From: Bacteroidota bacterium
GTDB taxonomy: Bacteria; Bacteroidota; Bacteroidia; Bacteroidales; DTGW01
Direction of reading: 5' to 3'
DNA length: 64,000 nucleotides
Assembly: GCA_029550865.1 (NCBI GenBank)
Contig: JAKPGM010000026.1
Coordinates: forward strand, 1-64,000
Part shown: positions 6,552 through 15,402 of the stretch, one piece after another
How the letters are laid out: every line of letters starts with the position of its first letter
Numbering within the stretch: position 1 is the first letter of the stretch
The notes under the pieces: generated by a model
What the model was told of the DNA's origin: nothing
The model's database searches: none
Seen by the model: only the letters and a program-made list of their open reading frames with translations
Made by a program: the position numbers and the translations under genes

Positions 6552-8999
6552 ATGAGGATTAAAAATATAGTTATTCTTTTATTAGTACTGTTGACCGATG
6601 GAATGCTTTTGAATGGGCAACAAACGGGAGTATTCTATGGGATAGTGTCGGACACATCGGGTTATTCGGTTGGTTTTGCCACTTTGGCCATTCCCAACAC
6701 GAAATATGGTGCTATTGCCGATCGTTCGGGACGGTACGAGATTAAACTCCCTGCAGGAAAATATACGATAATGGTAAGTTGTGTAGGATATAGGACACTT
6801 CAAATAACCGATAGTGTGTCACCTGGACAAAGGAAACAACTGGATATTGTACTCACAGAGTCGATAGAAAATGTAGAAGAAATAAAAGTAACAGGGCGTG
6901 CCGATAACATTGGTGGTATTCAGCGAGTGAGTATAAAATCACTGCAGGCCATGCCTAATGCAAGCGGGAATATCGAAGGCATAATCAAACGGCTACCTGG
7001 TGTAGCTTCCAACAATGAGCTTAGCTCGCAATATTCGGTGCGAGGGGGAAGCTTCGACGAAAATATTATCTATGTCAATAACATCGAAATCTACAGGCCT
7101 GTCCTTATCCGTAGTGGGCAGCAGGAGGGACTTAGTTTTGTAAATCCCGATCTGGTTGGTTCATTAAAATTTTCGGCTGGTGGATTCGACGTAAGCTACG
7201 GCGATAAAATGTCGTCGGTACTTGATGTAACCTATAAACGCCCCGAAGACAATGCAGGCTCGGCTACAGTTAGCTTTCTCGGTGCCAACCTTCACTACGA
7301 AGGTGTATCCGATAACCAACGTTTTCGACATCTTACGGGCATACGATATAAAACTACCCAGTACCTGCTTTCGGGGCTTGACGCTAAAGGCGAGTATCGA
7401 CCTACTTTCCTCGATGCACAAACCTATCTTACATACAACCTGACGCCACACTGGGAAATCGATTTTCTGGGGTATGTTGCGCAAAACAACTATACTTTCG
7501 TTCCTACCACCCGCGAAGTCGAATTTGGCACCTTTCAACTCCCCTTAAGAGCCCAAATATTTTATGAGGGTCAGGAAGTCGACCGATACCTCAATACTCT
7601 GGGGGCTGTTACAATCCTATTCAGACCAGGCGATAAATCATGGTACAAACTCATTGGTACTGCATACGCAAACAACGAATCCGAAACCTTCGACCTGCTG
7701 GGCGAATATAACATTGGTCAAATTGATTACAACAACCGCGATAGCGTAGAAAAAATAGGTGTTGGTGGTTTTCTTAATCATGCCCGTAATTTTCTCAATA
7801 GCTATGCTTATAGTCTACAATTCATTGGCCAGAATAGCTTTGCCGATAATCGCATACGCTATGGCATTACCTGGCAAACCGAAAAAATCGATGACCGACT
7901 GAAAGAATGGGAAATCATCGACTCTGCAGGGTACCTGTTCCCTTACAACGCAGATGTTATCCAACCACTTGCTCTTCGAAATGCACAAAACCAGATCGAA
8001 TTCTACCGACTGATGGGATACCTTCTGTACAGCAGAACATTTGTGCTGGGTGACGAAAAGTTTACACTCAATGCAGGGATTCGAAGTCATTATTGGTCGT
8101 ACAATGGGCAAAATATCATTAATCCCCGCACCTCGCTTTCGTATCAACCCTCCTGGAAAAAAGGATTATTACTTTATGGAGCTGTCGGCTACTATCAACA
8201 ACCTCCTACCTATAAGGAAATGCGCTATCCTTCCGGCGAGGTCAATAAAAATATCAAAGCCCAAAAAGCCGTAAATTATTTGCTAGGGGTTGACTATTTG
8301 TTTTACAGCTGGTCGCATCCCTTTAAACTCACAGTAGAAGCTTATTATAAAAAACTCGATAACTTAATTCCTTACCGTATCGAAAACGTCCGTGCTATCT
8401 ATGCTGGTGAAAACCTTTCGAAAGGCTATGCCCGTGGCATCGACATTAAGCTCAATGGCGAATTTATCAAGGGAACCGAGTCGTGGTTCAGCCTTTCCCT
8501 CCTCGACACCAAAGAGGATATTCCCAACGATGCTTATACCCTACCCTCACGTCCCGACTCACTAATTTATCCTGGTTATTTCTCCCGTCCCACCGATCAA
8601 CTACTCAATCTTAACATATTCTTTCAGGATTACCTGCCCCGATATCCTTCCTATAAAGTATATCTCAGTATACATTACGGAAGTGCGCTACCGGTTACCT
8701 TCCCCTTTTCGAATCGTTGGGACGATGTACAGAAACTTTTACCTTCCTACAAACGGGTCGACCTGGGCATTTCTAAAATTTTAAAATCGGCAAATGAAAC
8801 AGCCAGCTGGAGTATCCTAAACCATTTCAACGAAGTTTGGTTGAGTGCCGAAATTTTTAATGTTATCGGAGCCAACAATACCGCCTCCTACATGTGGATA
8901 AAAACGTTTGCACAGCAAGAAGGTATACCCGGCACCTTTGCCGTACCCAACTACCTTACCCCTCGAAGGCTGAATTTGAAATTAGTGGTTACTTTTTGA
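6552..8999 (+). CDS. TonB-dependent receptor with carboxypeptidase-regulatory-like N-terminal domain
   Basis: Outer-membrane active transporter of 815 aa. A signal peptide (about 1-22, ending LNGQQ) is followed by a CarboxypepD_reg-like domain at about 28-112. The plug domain at about 118-230 contains GIIKRLPGVASNNELSSQYSVRGGSFDENIIYVN. The remainder is a TonB-dependent beta-barrel with many alternating aromatic strands, ending in an aromatic residue (KLVVTF). It is shorter than SusC proteins and has no SusD partner, so it is a general TonB receptor for a metal chelate or small ligand that I cannot name. The three genes that follow on the same strand probably form one unit with it. Confidence 0.9.
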   Translation: MRIKNIVILLLVLLTDGMLLNGQQTGVFYGIVSDTSGYSVGFATLAIPNTKYGAIADRSGRYEIKLPAGKYTIMVSCVGYRTLQITDSVSPGQRKQLDIVLTESIENVEEIKVTGRADNIGGIQRVSIKSLQAMPNASGNIEGIIKRLPGVASNNELSSQYSVRGGSFDENIIYVNNIEIYRPVLIRSGQQEGLSFVNPDLVGSLKFSAGGFDVSYGDKMSSVLDVTYKRPEDNAGSATVSFLGANLHYEGVSDNQRFRHLTGIRYKTTQYLLSGLDAKGEYRPTFLDAQTYLTYNLTPHWEIDFLGYVAQNNYTFVPTTREVEFGTFQLPLRAQIFYEGQEVDRYLNTLGAVTILFRPGDKSWYKLIGTAYANNESETFDLLGEYNIGQIDYNNRDSVEKIGVGGFLNHARNFLNSYAYSLQFIGQNSFADNRIRYGITWQTEKIDDRLKEWEIIDSAGYLFPYNADVIQPLALRNAQNQIEFYRLMGYLLYSRTFVLGDEKFTLNAGIRSHYWSYNGQNIINPRTSLSYQPSWKKGLLLYGAVGYYQQPPTYKEMRYPSGEVNKNIKAQKAVNYLLGVDYLFYSWSHPFKLTVEAYYKKLDNLIPYRIENVRAIYAGENLSKGYARGIDIKLNGEFIKGTESWFSLSLLDTKEDIPNDAYTLPSRPDSLIYPGYFSRPTDQLLNLNIFFQDYLPRYPSYKVYLSIHYGSALPVTFPFSNRWDDVQKLLPSYKRVDLGISKILKSANETASWSILNHFNEVWLSAEIFNVIGANNTASYMWIKTFAQQEGIPGTFAVPNYLTPRRLNLKLVVTF

Positions 9000-9076
9000 G
9001 AAAATCATGGCGATACAAACCTAAAACTTTTTGAAATATTATTTGTTTAAAAAAAAGCCTTCAAAAACATACATCA

Positions 9077-9447
9077 ATGAGAAAGCTACTAACAATGTTC
9101 TCCATTGTCTTCATACTGGCTTCCTGTACCAGCGATAACGAAGAAGATACTTTTTCGAACAATAACGATACAGGAGGAAACGGCGGGTCAACTACCAACT
9201 GCGACACGACCAATATTTCTTTCAGCAAGGTAATTATGCCCATGATTCAGAACAACTGCCTCAGTTGCCATGCAAGTACCAGTCCTCAACTATCAAGCTA
9301 CGACAAAATTGCGGCAAATGCTACCCGTATGCTGGGAGCTATCAAGCATCAACCAGGATATAAAGCAATGCCCCCCAATGGAAAACTTCCCGATTGCAGT
9401 ATTGGCAGTTTGAAGCATGGGTAAAACAGGGCAAGAAAAATAACTAA
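9077..9447 (+). CDS. CxxCH heme-binding lipoprotein (cytochrome c-like), single-base frameshift near the 3' end
   Basis: Lipoprotein signal with lipobox ILASC (Cys about residue 17), then an Asn/Gly-rich linker. The cytochrome-like core contains NNCLSCHAS, a single CxxCH heme site. The family motif AMPPNGKLPDC follows. In the annotated frame translation stops at 9424 after DCSIGSLKHG. Shifting frame just after GGC restores the expected C-terminus QFEAWVKQGKKNN, ending at 9447. One missing base around 9400 explains this, either a real mutation or a sequence error. The gene lies between the receptor and the DUF5777 protein, and the product is probably a periplasmic or outer-membrane electron carrier. 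Confidence 0.75.
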
Positions 9448-9492
9448 GCCTCCCTATTCGAAACTGAGTTAAGTGATATAATACGGTACGCT

Positions 9493-10419
9493 TTGAATTG
9501 TTCAAATAAATTTTCCTCCATGAAAATAGCTTCATTGCTCATCATCACTGCTTTTTTCCTGGGACATTACGTAAGTGCTCAGGACTTAGACGACATGCTG
9601 AGCCAATTAGAAAATCAGCAAGCCGATAATGTTGTAACAGCCACATTCAAAGCTACACGTATTCTCAATGGTCATTCTATCGAACGCATGCCGCAGGGAC
9701 AGCTCGATTTCCGAGTCCATCACCGTTTTGGAACAATTAATAGTGGGGCTTATAACTTTTGGGGTATCGATGCTGCTGAAACTCAGTTCAGCCTCGAATA
9801 TGGGATTACCGACTGGCTAATGGTGGGAGTAGGACGCGGTTCGTACGAAAAAACTTATGAGGGATTTTTTAAATTTAGCCTCTTTCGGCAAAAAACAGGC
9901 AACAAATCTTTTCCCCTGAGTATATCGTACCTTACCGTGATGACTGTGCGAACCCAGGATTTTCCCTATGTCGATTCCCTTCAAAATAACGATAATTATC
10001 CCTTCTCGGCTCGACTGGCATATGTACATCAATTACTTATTGCCCGTAAGATTAGCAGTCGCCTCTCACTCCAACTAAGTCCTGTACTTATCCATTACAA
10101 CATGGTTGCCACGGCTAAAGAACCCAATGATATTTTCGCCCTGGGGGTCGGCGGACGCATTAAACTTACCACGCGAACCTCCTTTAACTTCGAGTATTAT
10201 CCCCGATTTCCAACAAAAGGCATCCCAAATCAATATTCCGATGCCCTTAGCGTTGGTTTTGACATCGAAACCGGCGGACATGTGTTTCAGCTAATCCTTA
10301 CCAATACTCAGGGGATGACAGAAAAAGACTTTATTGGCCGTACCACCGGTAAATGGAGCAAAGGCGATATCCACTTTGGATTCAATATTTCAAGGGTATT
10401 CAACATTAATCGTCGCTAA
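9493..10419 (+). CDS. DUF5777-family outer-membrane beta-barrel protein
   Basis: 308 aa. Translation from TTG at 9493 is possible, but the ATG at 9520 (MKIASLLIITAFFLGH) gives a clean signal peptide cleaved after VSAQ and is the likelier start. The mature part matches the Bacteroidota DUF5777 pattern: ATFKATRILNGHSIE, then HRFGTINSGAYNFWGID, YGITDWLMVGVGRGSYEKTY, and a final GFDIETGGHVFQL ... DIHFGFNISRVF. Its alternating strands and terminal aromatic residues indicate a small outer-membrane barrel. Members are often found beside cytochrome-like and YceI genes, as here. The function is unknown, and a role in handling electron-transfer lipids or oxidised substrates is only inferred from the neighbours. 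Confidence 0.85.
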   Translation: MNCSNKFSSMKIASLLIITAFFLGHYVSAQDLDDMLSQLENQQADNVVTATFKATRILNGHSIERMPQGQLDFRVHHRFGTINSGAYNFWGIDAAETQFSLEYGITDWLMVGVGRGSYEKTYEGFFKFSLFRQKTGNKSFPLSISYLTVMTVRTQDFPYVDSLQNNDNYPFSARLAYVHQLLIARKISSRLSLQLSPVLIHYNMVATAKEPNDIFALGVGGRIKLTTRTSFNFEYYPRFPTKGIPNQYSDALSVGFDIETGGHVFQLILTNTQGMTEKDFIGRTTGKWSKGDIHFGFNISRVFNINRR

Positions 10420-10459
10420 AAAATATTCAGCCTGAAATTCCAATTAAACCCCCACTATT

Positions 10460-11005
10460 ATGATAAAAAAAACTATTTTCTTGCTTCTTCTTCCCTTCGT
10501 AACAATATCTTTACCCGCCCAAAAATATATTACCACCGAAGGCAACATAAGTTTCTTCTCCTCCACACCTTTTGAAGACATTAAGGCTGAAAATAAAAAA
10601 GTAATAGCAATCCTCGACATGCAAACGGGCGAAGTGGCTGTGAGCTGTATTATGAAAATGTTTCACTTCGAACGTGCTTTAATGGAGGAGCATTTTAATG
10701 AAAATTATGTCGAATCTCACAAATTTCCCAAAGCCACTTTTAAAGGGAAAATAGCTAATACGTCGGTACTATCAAATAAAAATATGGAGCAAGAAACTGA
10801 AGTTGAGGGCATTATGAACATTCATGGGGTCGATCAACCTTTTCGTGCTAAGGTAAAGATGACCCCAGCTAACGAACAAATTACTGTAAAATCAGAATTT
10901 GAGATATCCCCCGCTGATTATGGAATTAAAATTCCCCAACTTGTACGTACCAAAATTGCCGAGAAAATTCAGGTCAAAGTAAATCTTACCTTAAAAAAAC
11001 AGTAG
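10460..11005 (+). CDS. YceI-family periplasmic lipid-binding protein
   Basis: 181 aa with a signal peptide (residues 1-20, cleavage after LPAQ). The YceI lipocalin-like fold follows: ITTEGNISFFSSTPFEDIKAENKKV, the central FHFERALMEEHFNENYVESHKFPKATFKG, and GIMNIHGVDQPFRAKVKM. YceI relatives bind isoprenoid chains such as quinones inside a beta-barrel. Here it closes the receptor/cytochrome/DUF5777 unit, 41 bases after the previous gene. A quinone- or polyisoprenoid-linked job is a family-level inference. The gene is followed by an AT-rich gap leading to the ilv leader. Confidence 0.88.
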   Translation: MIKKTIFLLLLPFVTISLPAQKYITTEGNISFFSSTPFEDIKAENKKVIAILDMQTGEVAVSCIMKMFHFERALMEEHFNENYVESHKFPKATFKGKIANTSVLSNKNMEQETEVEGIMNIHGVDQPFRAKVKMTPANEQITVKSEFEISPADYGIKIPQLVRTKIAEKIQVKVNLTLKKQ

Positions 11006-11053
11006 CAGGCAAAAATTTTTTGAACATATTTTTTTAAAAAAAATAATTATTTA

Positions 11054-11061
11054 TATATTTG
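11054..11061 (+). promoter_or_regulatory. Candidate -7 box (TATATTTG) of the ilv operon
   Basis: This matches the Bacteroidota -7 consensus TAnnTTTG, 20 bases before the leader peptide start. I do not see a -33 TTTG box at the usual distance of about 20 bases, so the assignment rests on the -7 box and its position only. Confidence 0.4.
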
Positions 11062-11080
11062 CATCACTAAACAAAGATAA

Positions 11081-11167
11081 ATGAAAGCTCTGCTAAGCAA
11101 TATTATTCTCGTGGTAGTAGTGGTGCTCGTGGTCGCACGATCGTGGGTTGAGAATGGTATTGCATAG
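11081..11167 (+). CDS. Ilv leader peptide (28 aa, Val/Leu/Ile-rich)
   Basis: A short frame encodes MKALLSNIILVVVVVLVVAR followed by SWVENGIA. Fifteen of its 28 residues are Val, Leu or Ile, including the block IILVVVVVLVV. It lies between a candidate promoter and a strong terminator, with ilvD directly beyond, which is the classic arrangement of a ribosome-mediated attenuator for branched-chain amino acid synthesis. Stalling at the Val/Leu/Ile block (codons 8-18, ending at 11134) would leave the downstream antiterminator strand (11146-11154) free. The peptide itself is unlikely to have another function. It resembles enterobacterial IlvL in logic, not in overall sequence. Confidence 0.85.
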   Translation: MKALLSNIILVVVVVLVVARSWVENGIA

Positions 11168-11226
11168 CGATTAAGAGCTAAAAAAATATAGGAACCCTTC
11201 TCAACCAAGTTTGAGAAGGGTTTTTT
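11146..11226 (+). terminator. Attenuator: terminator hairpin with competing antiterminator strand
   Basis: The terminator stem AACCCTTCTCAA (11193-11204) pairs perfectly over 12 bp with TTGAGAAGGGTT (11211-11222), with loop CCAAGT, and the T-run extends to 11226. The segment GGTTGAGAA (11146-11154), inside the last codons of the leader peptide, is perfectly complementary to TTCTCAACC (11198-11206). The two structures share the 5' terminator arm and cannot coexist. A ribosome that reaches the leader stop covers 11146-11154 and allows termination. Confidence 0.85.
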
Positions 11227-11265
11227 CGTATATAGCAAAATATTAACTAACAAAAAACTTACACG

Positions 11266-13092
11266 ATGAAGTACAGATTACGTAGCTTAACCACCACCGA
11301 AGGCCGATTGATGGCTGGTGCCAGAAGTCTTTGGAGGGCTGCTGGAATGAAAGAAGAACAGATAGGAAAGCCTATCATAGCAGTAGTCAATTCGTTTACC
11401 CAATTTGTTCCTGGGCATACTCATCTGCACGAAATTGGCCAGAAAGTAAAGCAATGGATTGAAGAAGAAGGATGTTTTGCTGCCGAGTTCAATACCATAG
11501 CCATTGACGATGGTATTGCTATGGGGCATGATGGCATGCTATACTCTTTGCCATCGCGTGACCTTATTGCCGACAGTGTTGAATATATGGTCAATGCCCA
11601 CAAGGCTGATGCCATGATATGCATTAGCAACTGCGACAAAATTACCCCGGGTATGCTCATGGCAGCTATGCGTTTGAACATACCTACCATATTTGTATCG
11701 GGCGGCCCCATGGAAGCAGGTCGCGTCCGAAACAAAAAGTACGACCTGGTAGATGCTATGGTATTGGCTGCCGACAGTTCAGTTTCCGATAGCGAACTCG
11801 AGGAAGTTGAAAAAAATGCCTGTCCCACCTGCGGCTCTTGCTCGGGTATGTTCACTGCCAACTCAATGAACTGCCTTAACGAAGCATTAGGTCTGGCACT
11901 TCCTGGCAACGGAACGATAGTGGCTACCCACAAAAATCGCATTGAGCTATTCAAAAAAGCCGCCAAGAAAATTGTCGAAAATACCCGAAAATACTACTTT
12001 GAAGGCGATGATAGCGTACTTCCCCGATCCATTGCCACCCGTGCCGCCTTCATGAATGCTATGGCACTTGACATTGCAATGGGCGGATCGACCAATACTG
12101 TGCTTCATATCCTGGCCATTGCCCACGAAGCACAGGTCGATTTTACCATGAAAGACATCGATGCGCTTTCACGCAAAATCCCCGTTCTCTGCAAGGTAGC
12201 ACCTAGCTCCCATTACCATGTCGAAGATGTTGGTCGTGCGGGGGGTATCCTGGGCATTTTGGGCGAACTCGATCGAGCTCAACTCCTCGACACCACCGTC
12301 AAAAGAGTTGACGGCCTTACGCTAAAGCAAGCTCTTGACAACTACGACATTATGCGTCCTTCTGTTACAGAAGAAGCGATAAAAATCTATAAAAGTGGTC
12401 CCGCTGGCATCAAAAATCTGAGCATGGGTTCACAGGAATACTATTACCCCGAGCTCGATAAGGACCGTAACAATGGTTGCATTCGCGACATCGCCCATGC
12501 TTACTTCCCCGACGGCGGCCTGGCAGTACTCTACGGAAATTTAGCCAAAGACGGGTGCATAGTAAAAACTGCAGGCGTAGATCCCTCCATCTTCAAGTTT
12601 AAAGGTCCTGCAAGGGTATTCGAAAGCCAGGAGGAAGCCTGCGAGGGTATTCTCAAAGACATTAAGGCAGGTGACGTGGTGGTGATACGCTACGAGGGAC
12701 CTAAAGGAGGCCCCGGTATGCAGGAAATGTTGTATCCCACCTCGTACATCAAAGCACGTAACCTGGGTAAAGAATGCGCCCTCATCACCGATGGTCGCTT
12801 CTCGGGAGGTACCTCAGGATTATCCATTGGACACATTTCGCCCGAAGCTGCCTCGGAGGGTATAATAGCCATAGTACAGGATGGCGATATGATTGAAATT
12901 GATATCCCCAACCGTTCAATAAAACTATTGGTATCCGACGAAGAAATTGAAAAACGACTTAACGAGGAACGTAAACGTGGGAAAGATGCATTTACCCCAA
13001 AAACTCGTAAACGAAATATTTCTAAAGCGCTGAAAGTTTATGCCAGCATGGTATCCAGTGCCGACCGTGGGGCAATAAGATTAATTGAATAA
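11266..13092 (+). CDS. ilvD: Dihydroxy-acid dehydratase
   Basis: Converts 2,3-dihydroxy-isovalerate and its methylvalerate analogue to the 2-oxo acids in valine and isoleucine synthesis. At 608 aa it is the long IlvD form common in Bacteroidota. Visible motifs are the iron-sulfur ligands in [10 protein letters not shown] (about residue 124) and [17 protein letters not shown] (about residue 186), GGSTNTVLH near 275, and the C-terminal swivel domain with [19 protein letters not shown] (about 505). The start at 11266 is 40 bases after the attenuator T-run. It is the first structural gene of ilvD-ilvB-ilvN and is predicted to be controlled by the upstream leader. Confidence 0.97.
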   Translation: MKYRLRSLTTTEGRLMAGARSLWRAAGMKEEQIGKPIIAVVNSFTQFVPGHTHLHEIGQKVKQWIEEEGCFAAEFNTIAIDDGIAMGHDGMLYSLPSRDLIADSVEYMVNAHKADAMICISNCDKITPGMLMAAMRLNIPTIFVSGGPMEAGRVRNKKYDLVDAMVLAADSSVSDSELEEVEKNACPTCGSCSGMFTANSMNCLNEALGLALPGNGTIVATHKNRIELFKKAAKKIVENTRKYYFEGDDSVLPRSIATRAAFMNAMALDIAMGGSTNTVLHILAIAHEAQVDFTMKDIDALSRKIPVLCKVAPSSHYHVEDVGRAGGILGILGELDRAQLLDTTVKRVDGLTLKQALDNYDIMRPSVTEEAIKIYKSGPAGIKNLSMGSQEYYYPELDKDRNNGCIRDIAHAYFPDGGLAVLYGNLAKDGCIVKTAGVDPSIFKFKGPARVFESQEEACEGILKDIKAGDVVVIRYEGPKGGPGMQEMLYPTSYIKARNLGKECALITDGRFSGGTSGLSIGHISPEAASEGIIAIVQDGDMIEIDIPNRSIKLLVSDEEIEKRLNEERKRGKDAFTPKTRKRNISKALKVYASMVSSADRGAIRLIE

Positions 13093-13111
13093 CAAAAATA
13101 ATTTGAAACAT

Positions 13112-14818
13112 ATGAGTGAGACACGAAAAATTACAGGAAGTGAAGCGGTTATTTTATCGCTCATTGAAGAAGGGACCGAGGTTATATTTGGATACCCTGG
13201 TGGGGCAATCATGCCCGTATACGATGCATTGTATGGTTTTGCCGACCGTATTAAACATGTCCTTACCCGTCACGAGCAGGGGGCAATTCATGCAGCCGAA
13301 GGCTATGCAAGGGCTACAGGTAAGGTTGGCGTAGTGATGGCTACCTCAGGACCAGGGGCCACAAACCTTATCACCGGTATTGCCGATGCCATGATTGACA
13401 GTACCCCTATCGTTGCTATTACTGGCCAGGTAGGAGCAGCACTGCTGGGAACCGACGCCTTTCAGGAAACCGACGTTGTAGGCATTTCAATGCCTGTAAC
13501 CAAATGGAACATCCAGGTTACCCGACCCGAGGATATTCCCGGTGCTATTGCTAAAGCTTTTTACATTGCTCGCTCGGGACGTCCTGGCCCAGTACTCATT
13601 GACCTTACTAAAAATGCTCAATTTGGCACCCTTGACTATAAATACGAAAAATGCCATTTTATTCGTAGCTACGTACCCAAACCTACCCCCGATGAGTCGA
13701 AAATTATTGAAGCTGCCAAGTTAATTAACAGTGCTCAAAAACCATACGTACTCGTTGGCCAGGGAGTTATTCTGGCGAATGCCGAAGAAGAATTTCGTGC
13801 CTTCATTGAAAAATCGGGAATCCCATTTGCCTGGACATTACTTGGCGCCAGCGCTATGCCAATTGACCATCCCCTCAACGTGGGTATGCTGGGTATGCAT
13901 GGTAACTACGCACCCAACATCAAAACCAACGAATGCGATGTACTCATTGCCGTTGGTATGCGATTCGACGACCGCGTAACGGGCGACCTGAATCGATATG
14001 CCAAACAGGCCAAAGTCATTCATCTGGAAATCGACCCAGCCGAAGTGGACAAAAATGTAAAAACGACTGTTGCTGTTCTGGGCGATGTAAAAGAAACGTT
14101 GCCATTACTCACCCGACTGGTCGAAAAACGCGATCACAGCCAATGGCGGAAAGAATTTGACGAATGCTACGAAATAGAAAAACAAAAAGTCATCCAGCAC
14201 GAAATGTATCCCTCCAAACCAGGGCTTACCATGGCCGAAGTCATTCGTCGCATCAACGAACAAACCAATGGCGATGCTATCATCGTTACCGATGTTGGCC
14301 AACATCAAATGATAGCCTCACGTTATTTCAAATATACCAATAAGCGCAGCCTGATTACCTCGGGTGGGTTAGGAACTATGGGATTTGGATTACCTGCCGC
14401 CATGGGCGCCAAAATCGGCAAACCCGACAAACAGGTCATTTGTGTGGTAGGTGATGGTGGTTTACAAATGACTATTCAGGAATTTGGCACTATTATGGAA
14501 TATAACATTCCTGTTAAAATAGTCTTGCTCAACAATCATTTCCTGGGCATGGTACGTCAATGGCAACAGCTATTCTTCGAACGACGTTACTCGATGACCG
14601 AACTCAAAAATCCCGATTTCATGAAAGTAGCTGAAGGATACGAATTGAATCATCAAAAAGTTACCGAACGTGCCCAACTCGATGAGGCTATCAGCAATAT
14701 GCTTAAGTCGGACAAAGCATTCCTACTTGAGGTCGTTGTCGAAAAAGAAGATAATGTATTTCCCATGGTACCATCCGGAGCCTCTGTAAGTGATATTTTA
14801 CTGGAAGCAACAAATTAA
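13112..14818 (+). CDS. ilvB: Acetolactate synthase large (catalytic) subunit
   Basis: A thiamine-diphosphate enzyme that condenses two pyruvates, or pyruvate with 2-oxobutyrate. I chose the ATG at 13112 (MSETRKITGSEAVI). The longer frame from the TTG at 13085 would overlap the ilvD stop and adds an unconserved stretch. Motifs: VIFGYPGGAIMPVYDAL and the activating Glu in HEQGAIHAAEGYARATGK in the N-terminal ThDP domain, SGPGATNLITGIADA, the central FAD-type domain (about 190-330), and the ThDP/Mg site GDGGLQMTIQEFGTIMEYNIP ending in LLNN. It is followed 13 bases later by the regulatory subunit. Confidence 0.96.
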   Translation: MSETRKITGSEAVILSLIEEGTEVIFGYPGGAIMPVYDALYGFADRIKHVLTRHEQGAIHAAEGYARATGKVGVVMATSGPGATNLITGIADAMIDSTPIVAITGQVGAALLGTDAFQETDVVGISMPVTKWNIQVTRPEDIPGAIAKAFYIARSGRPGPVLIDLTKNAQFGTLDYKYEKCHFIRSYVPKPTPDESKIIEAAKLINSAQKPYVLVGQGVILANAEEEFRAFIEKSGIPFAWTLLGASAMPIDHPLNVGMLGMHGNYAPNIKTNECDVLIAVGMRFDDRVTGDLNRYAKQAKVIHLEIDPAEVDKNVKTTVAVLGDVKETLPLLTRLVEKRDHSQWRKEFDECYEIEKQKVIQHEMYPSKPGLTMAEVIRRINEQTNGDAIIVTDVGQHQMIASRYFKYTNKRSLITSGGLGTMGFGLPAAMGAKIGKPDKQVICVVGDGGLQMTIQEFGTIMEYNIPVKIVLLNNHFLGMVRQWQQLFFERRYSMTELKNPDFMKVAEGYELNHQKVTERAQLDEAISNMLKSDKAFLLEVVVEKEDNVFPMVPSGASVSDILLEATN

Positions 14819-14831
14819 AAAAAAAGACAAA

Positions 14832-15389
14832 ATGAGTAAGATTGAACAATATACCATCATTGCATTCTCAGAGAATGCAGTTGGTTTGCTAAATCGTATA
14901 ACGATAATTTTTACCCGACGTCATGTCAATATCGAAAGCCTGACAGTTTCTGAATCGTCGTTGCACGGTATTCACAAATTTACCATTGTGGTAAACACCA
15001 CACAAGACATGGTTCAGAAAATAACCAAACAAATTGAAAAACAGGTAGAAGTGCTTAAGGCCTACTATTTCACAAAAGATGAAATTATTTTTCAGGAAAT
15101 TGCGCTTTATAAAGTTTCGACGGAGGCCCTTCTCAAAAGCAATATGATTGAAACCATTGTAAGGGAAAGCAATGCCCGCATCATCGAAATTACCGCTGAA
15201 TATACAGTTATTGAGAAAACAGGGCATGAGTTCGAAACCAGTAAGCTTTTTGCCGAACTTAACAAGCACGGTTATGTTAAACAATTTACCCGGTCGGGAC
15301 GCATTGCGGTTACTCGTTCCAATGCTGAATTGCTTACCGAGTTTCTCAATGCTCGTCAACAGGAACAAATAGAATTATCCCGTAATTAG
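14832..15389 (+). CDS. ilvN: Acetolactate synthase small (regulatory) subunit
   Basis: 185 aa from the ATG at 14832, 13 bases after ilvB. An N-terminal ACT domain (about 5-75) contains YTIIAFSENAVGLLNRITIIFTRRHVNIES-type sequence. A second ACT-like half (about 78-170) is typical of IlvH/IlvN (ALYKVSTEAL ... ARIIEITAEYTVIEKTG). This subunit confers valine feedback inhibition on the catalytic subunit. The longer frame from 14790 begins inside ilvB and is not needed. No ilvC or ilvE follows. The next gene, 13 bases on, is an ABC-type ATPase that may be co-transcribed by position only. Confidence 0.94.
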   Translation: MSKIEQYTIIAFSENAVGLLNRITIIFTRRHVNIESLTVSESSLHGIHKFTIVVNTTQDMVQKITKQIEKQVEVLKAYYFTKDEIIFQEIALYKVSTEALLKSNMIETIVRESNARIIEITAEYTVIEKTGHEFETSKLFAELNKHGYVKQFTRSGRIAVTRSNAELLTEFLNARQQEQIELSRN

Positions 15390-15402
15390 TAAAATTACTG
15401 TG

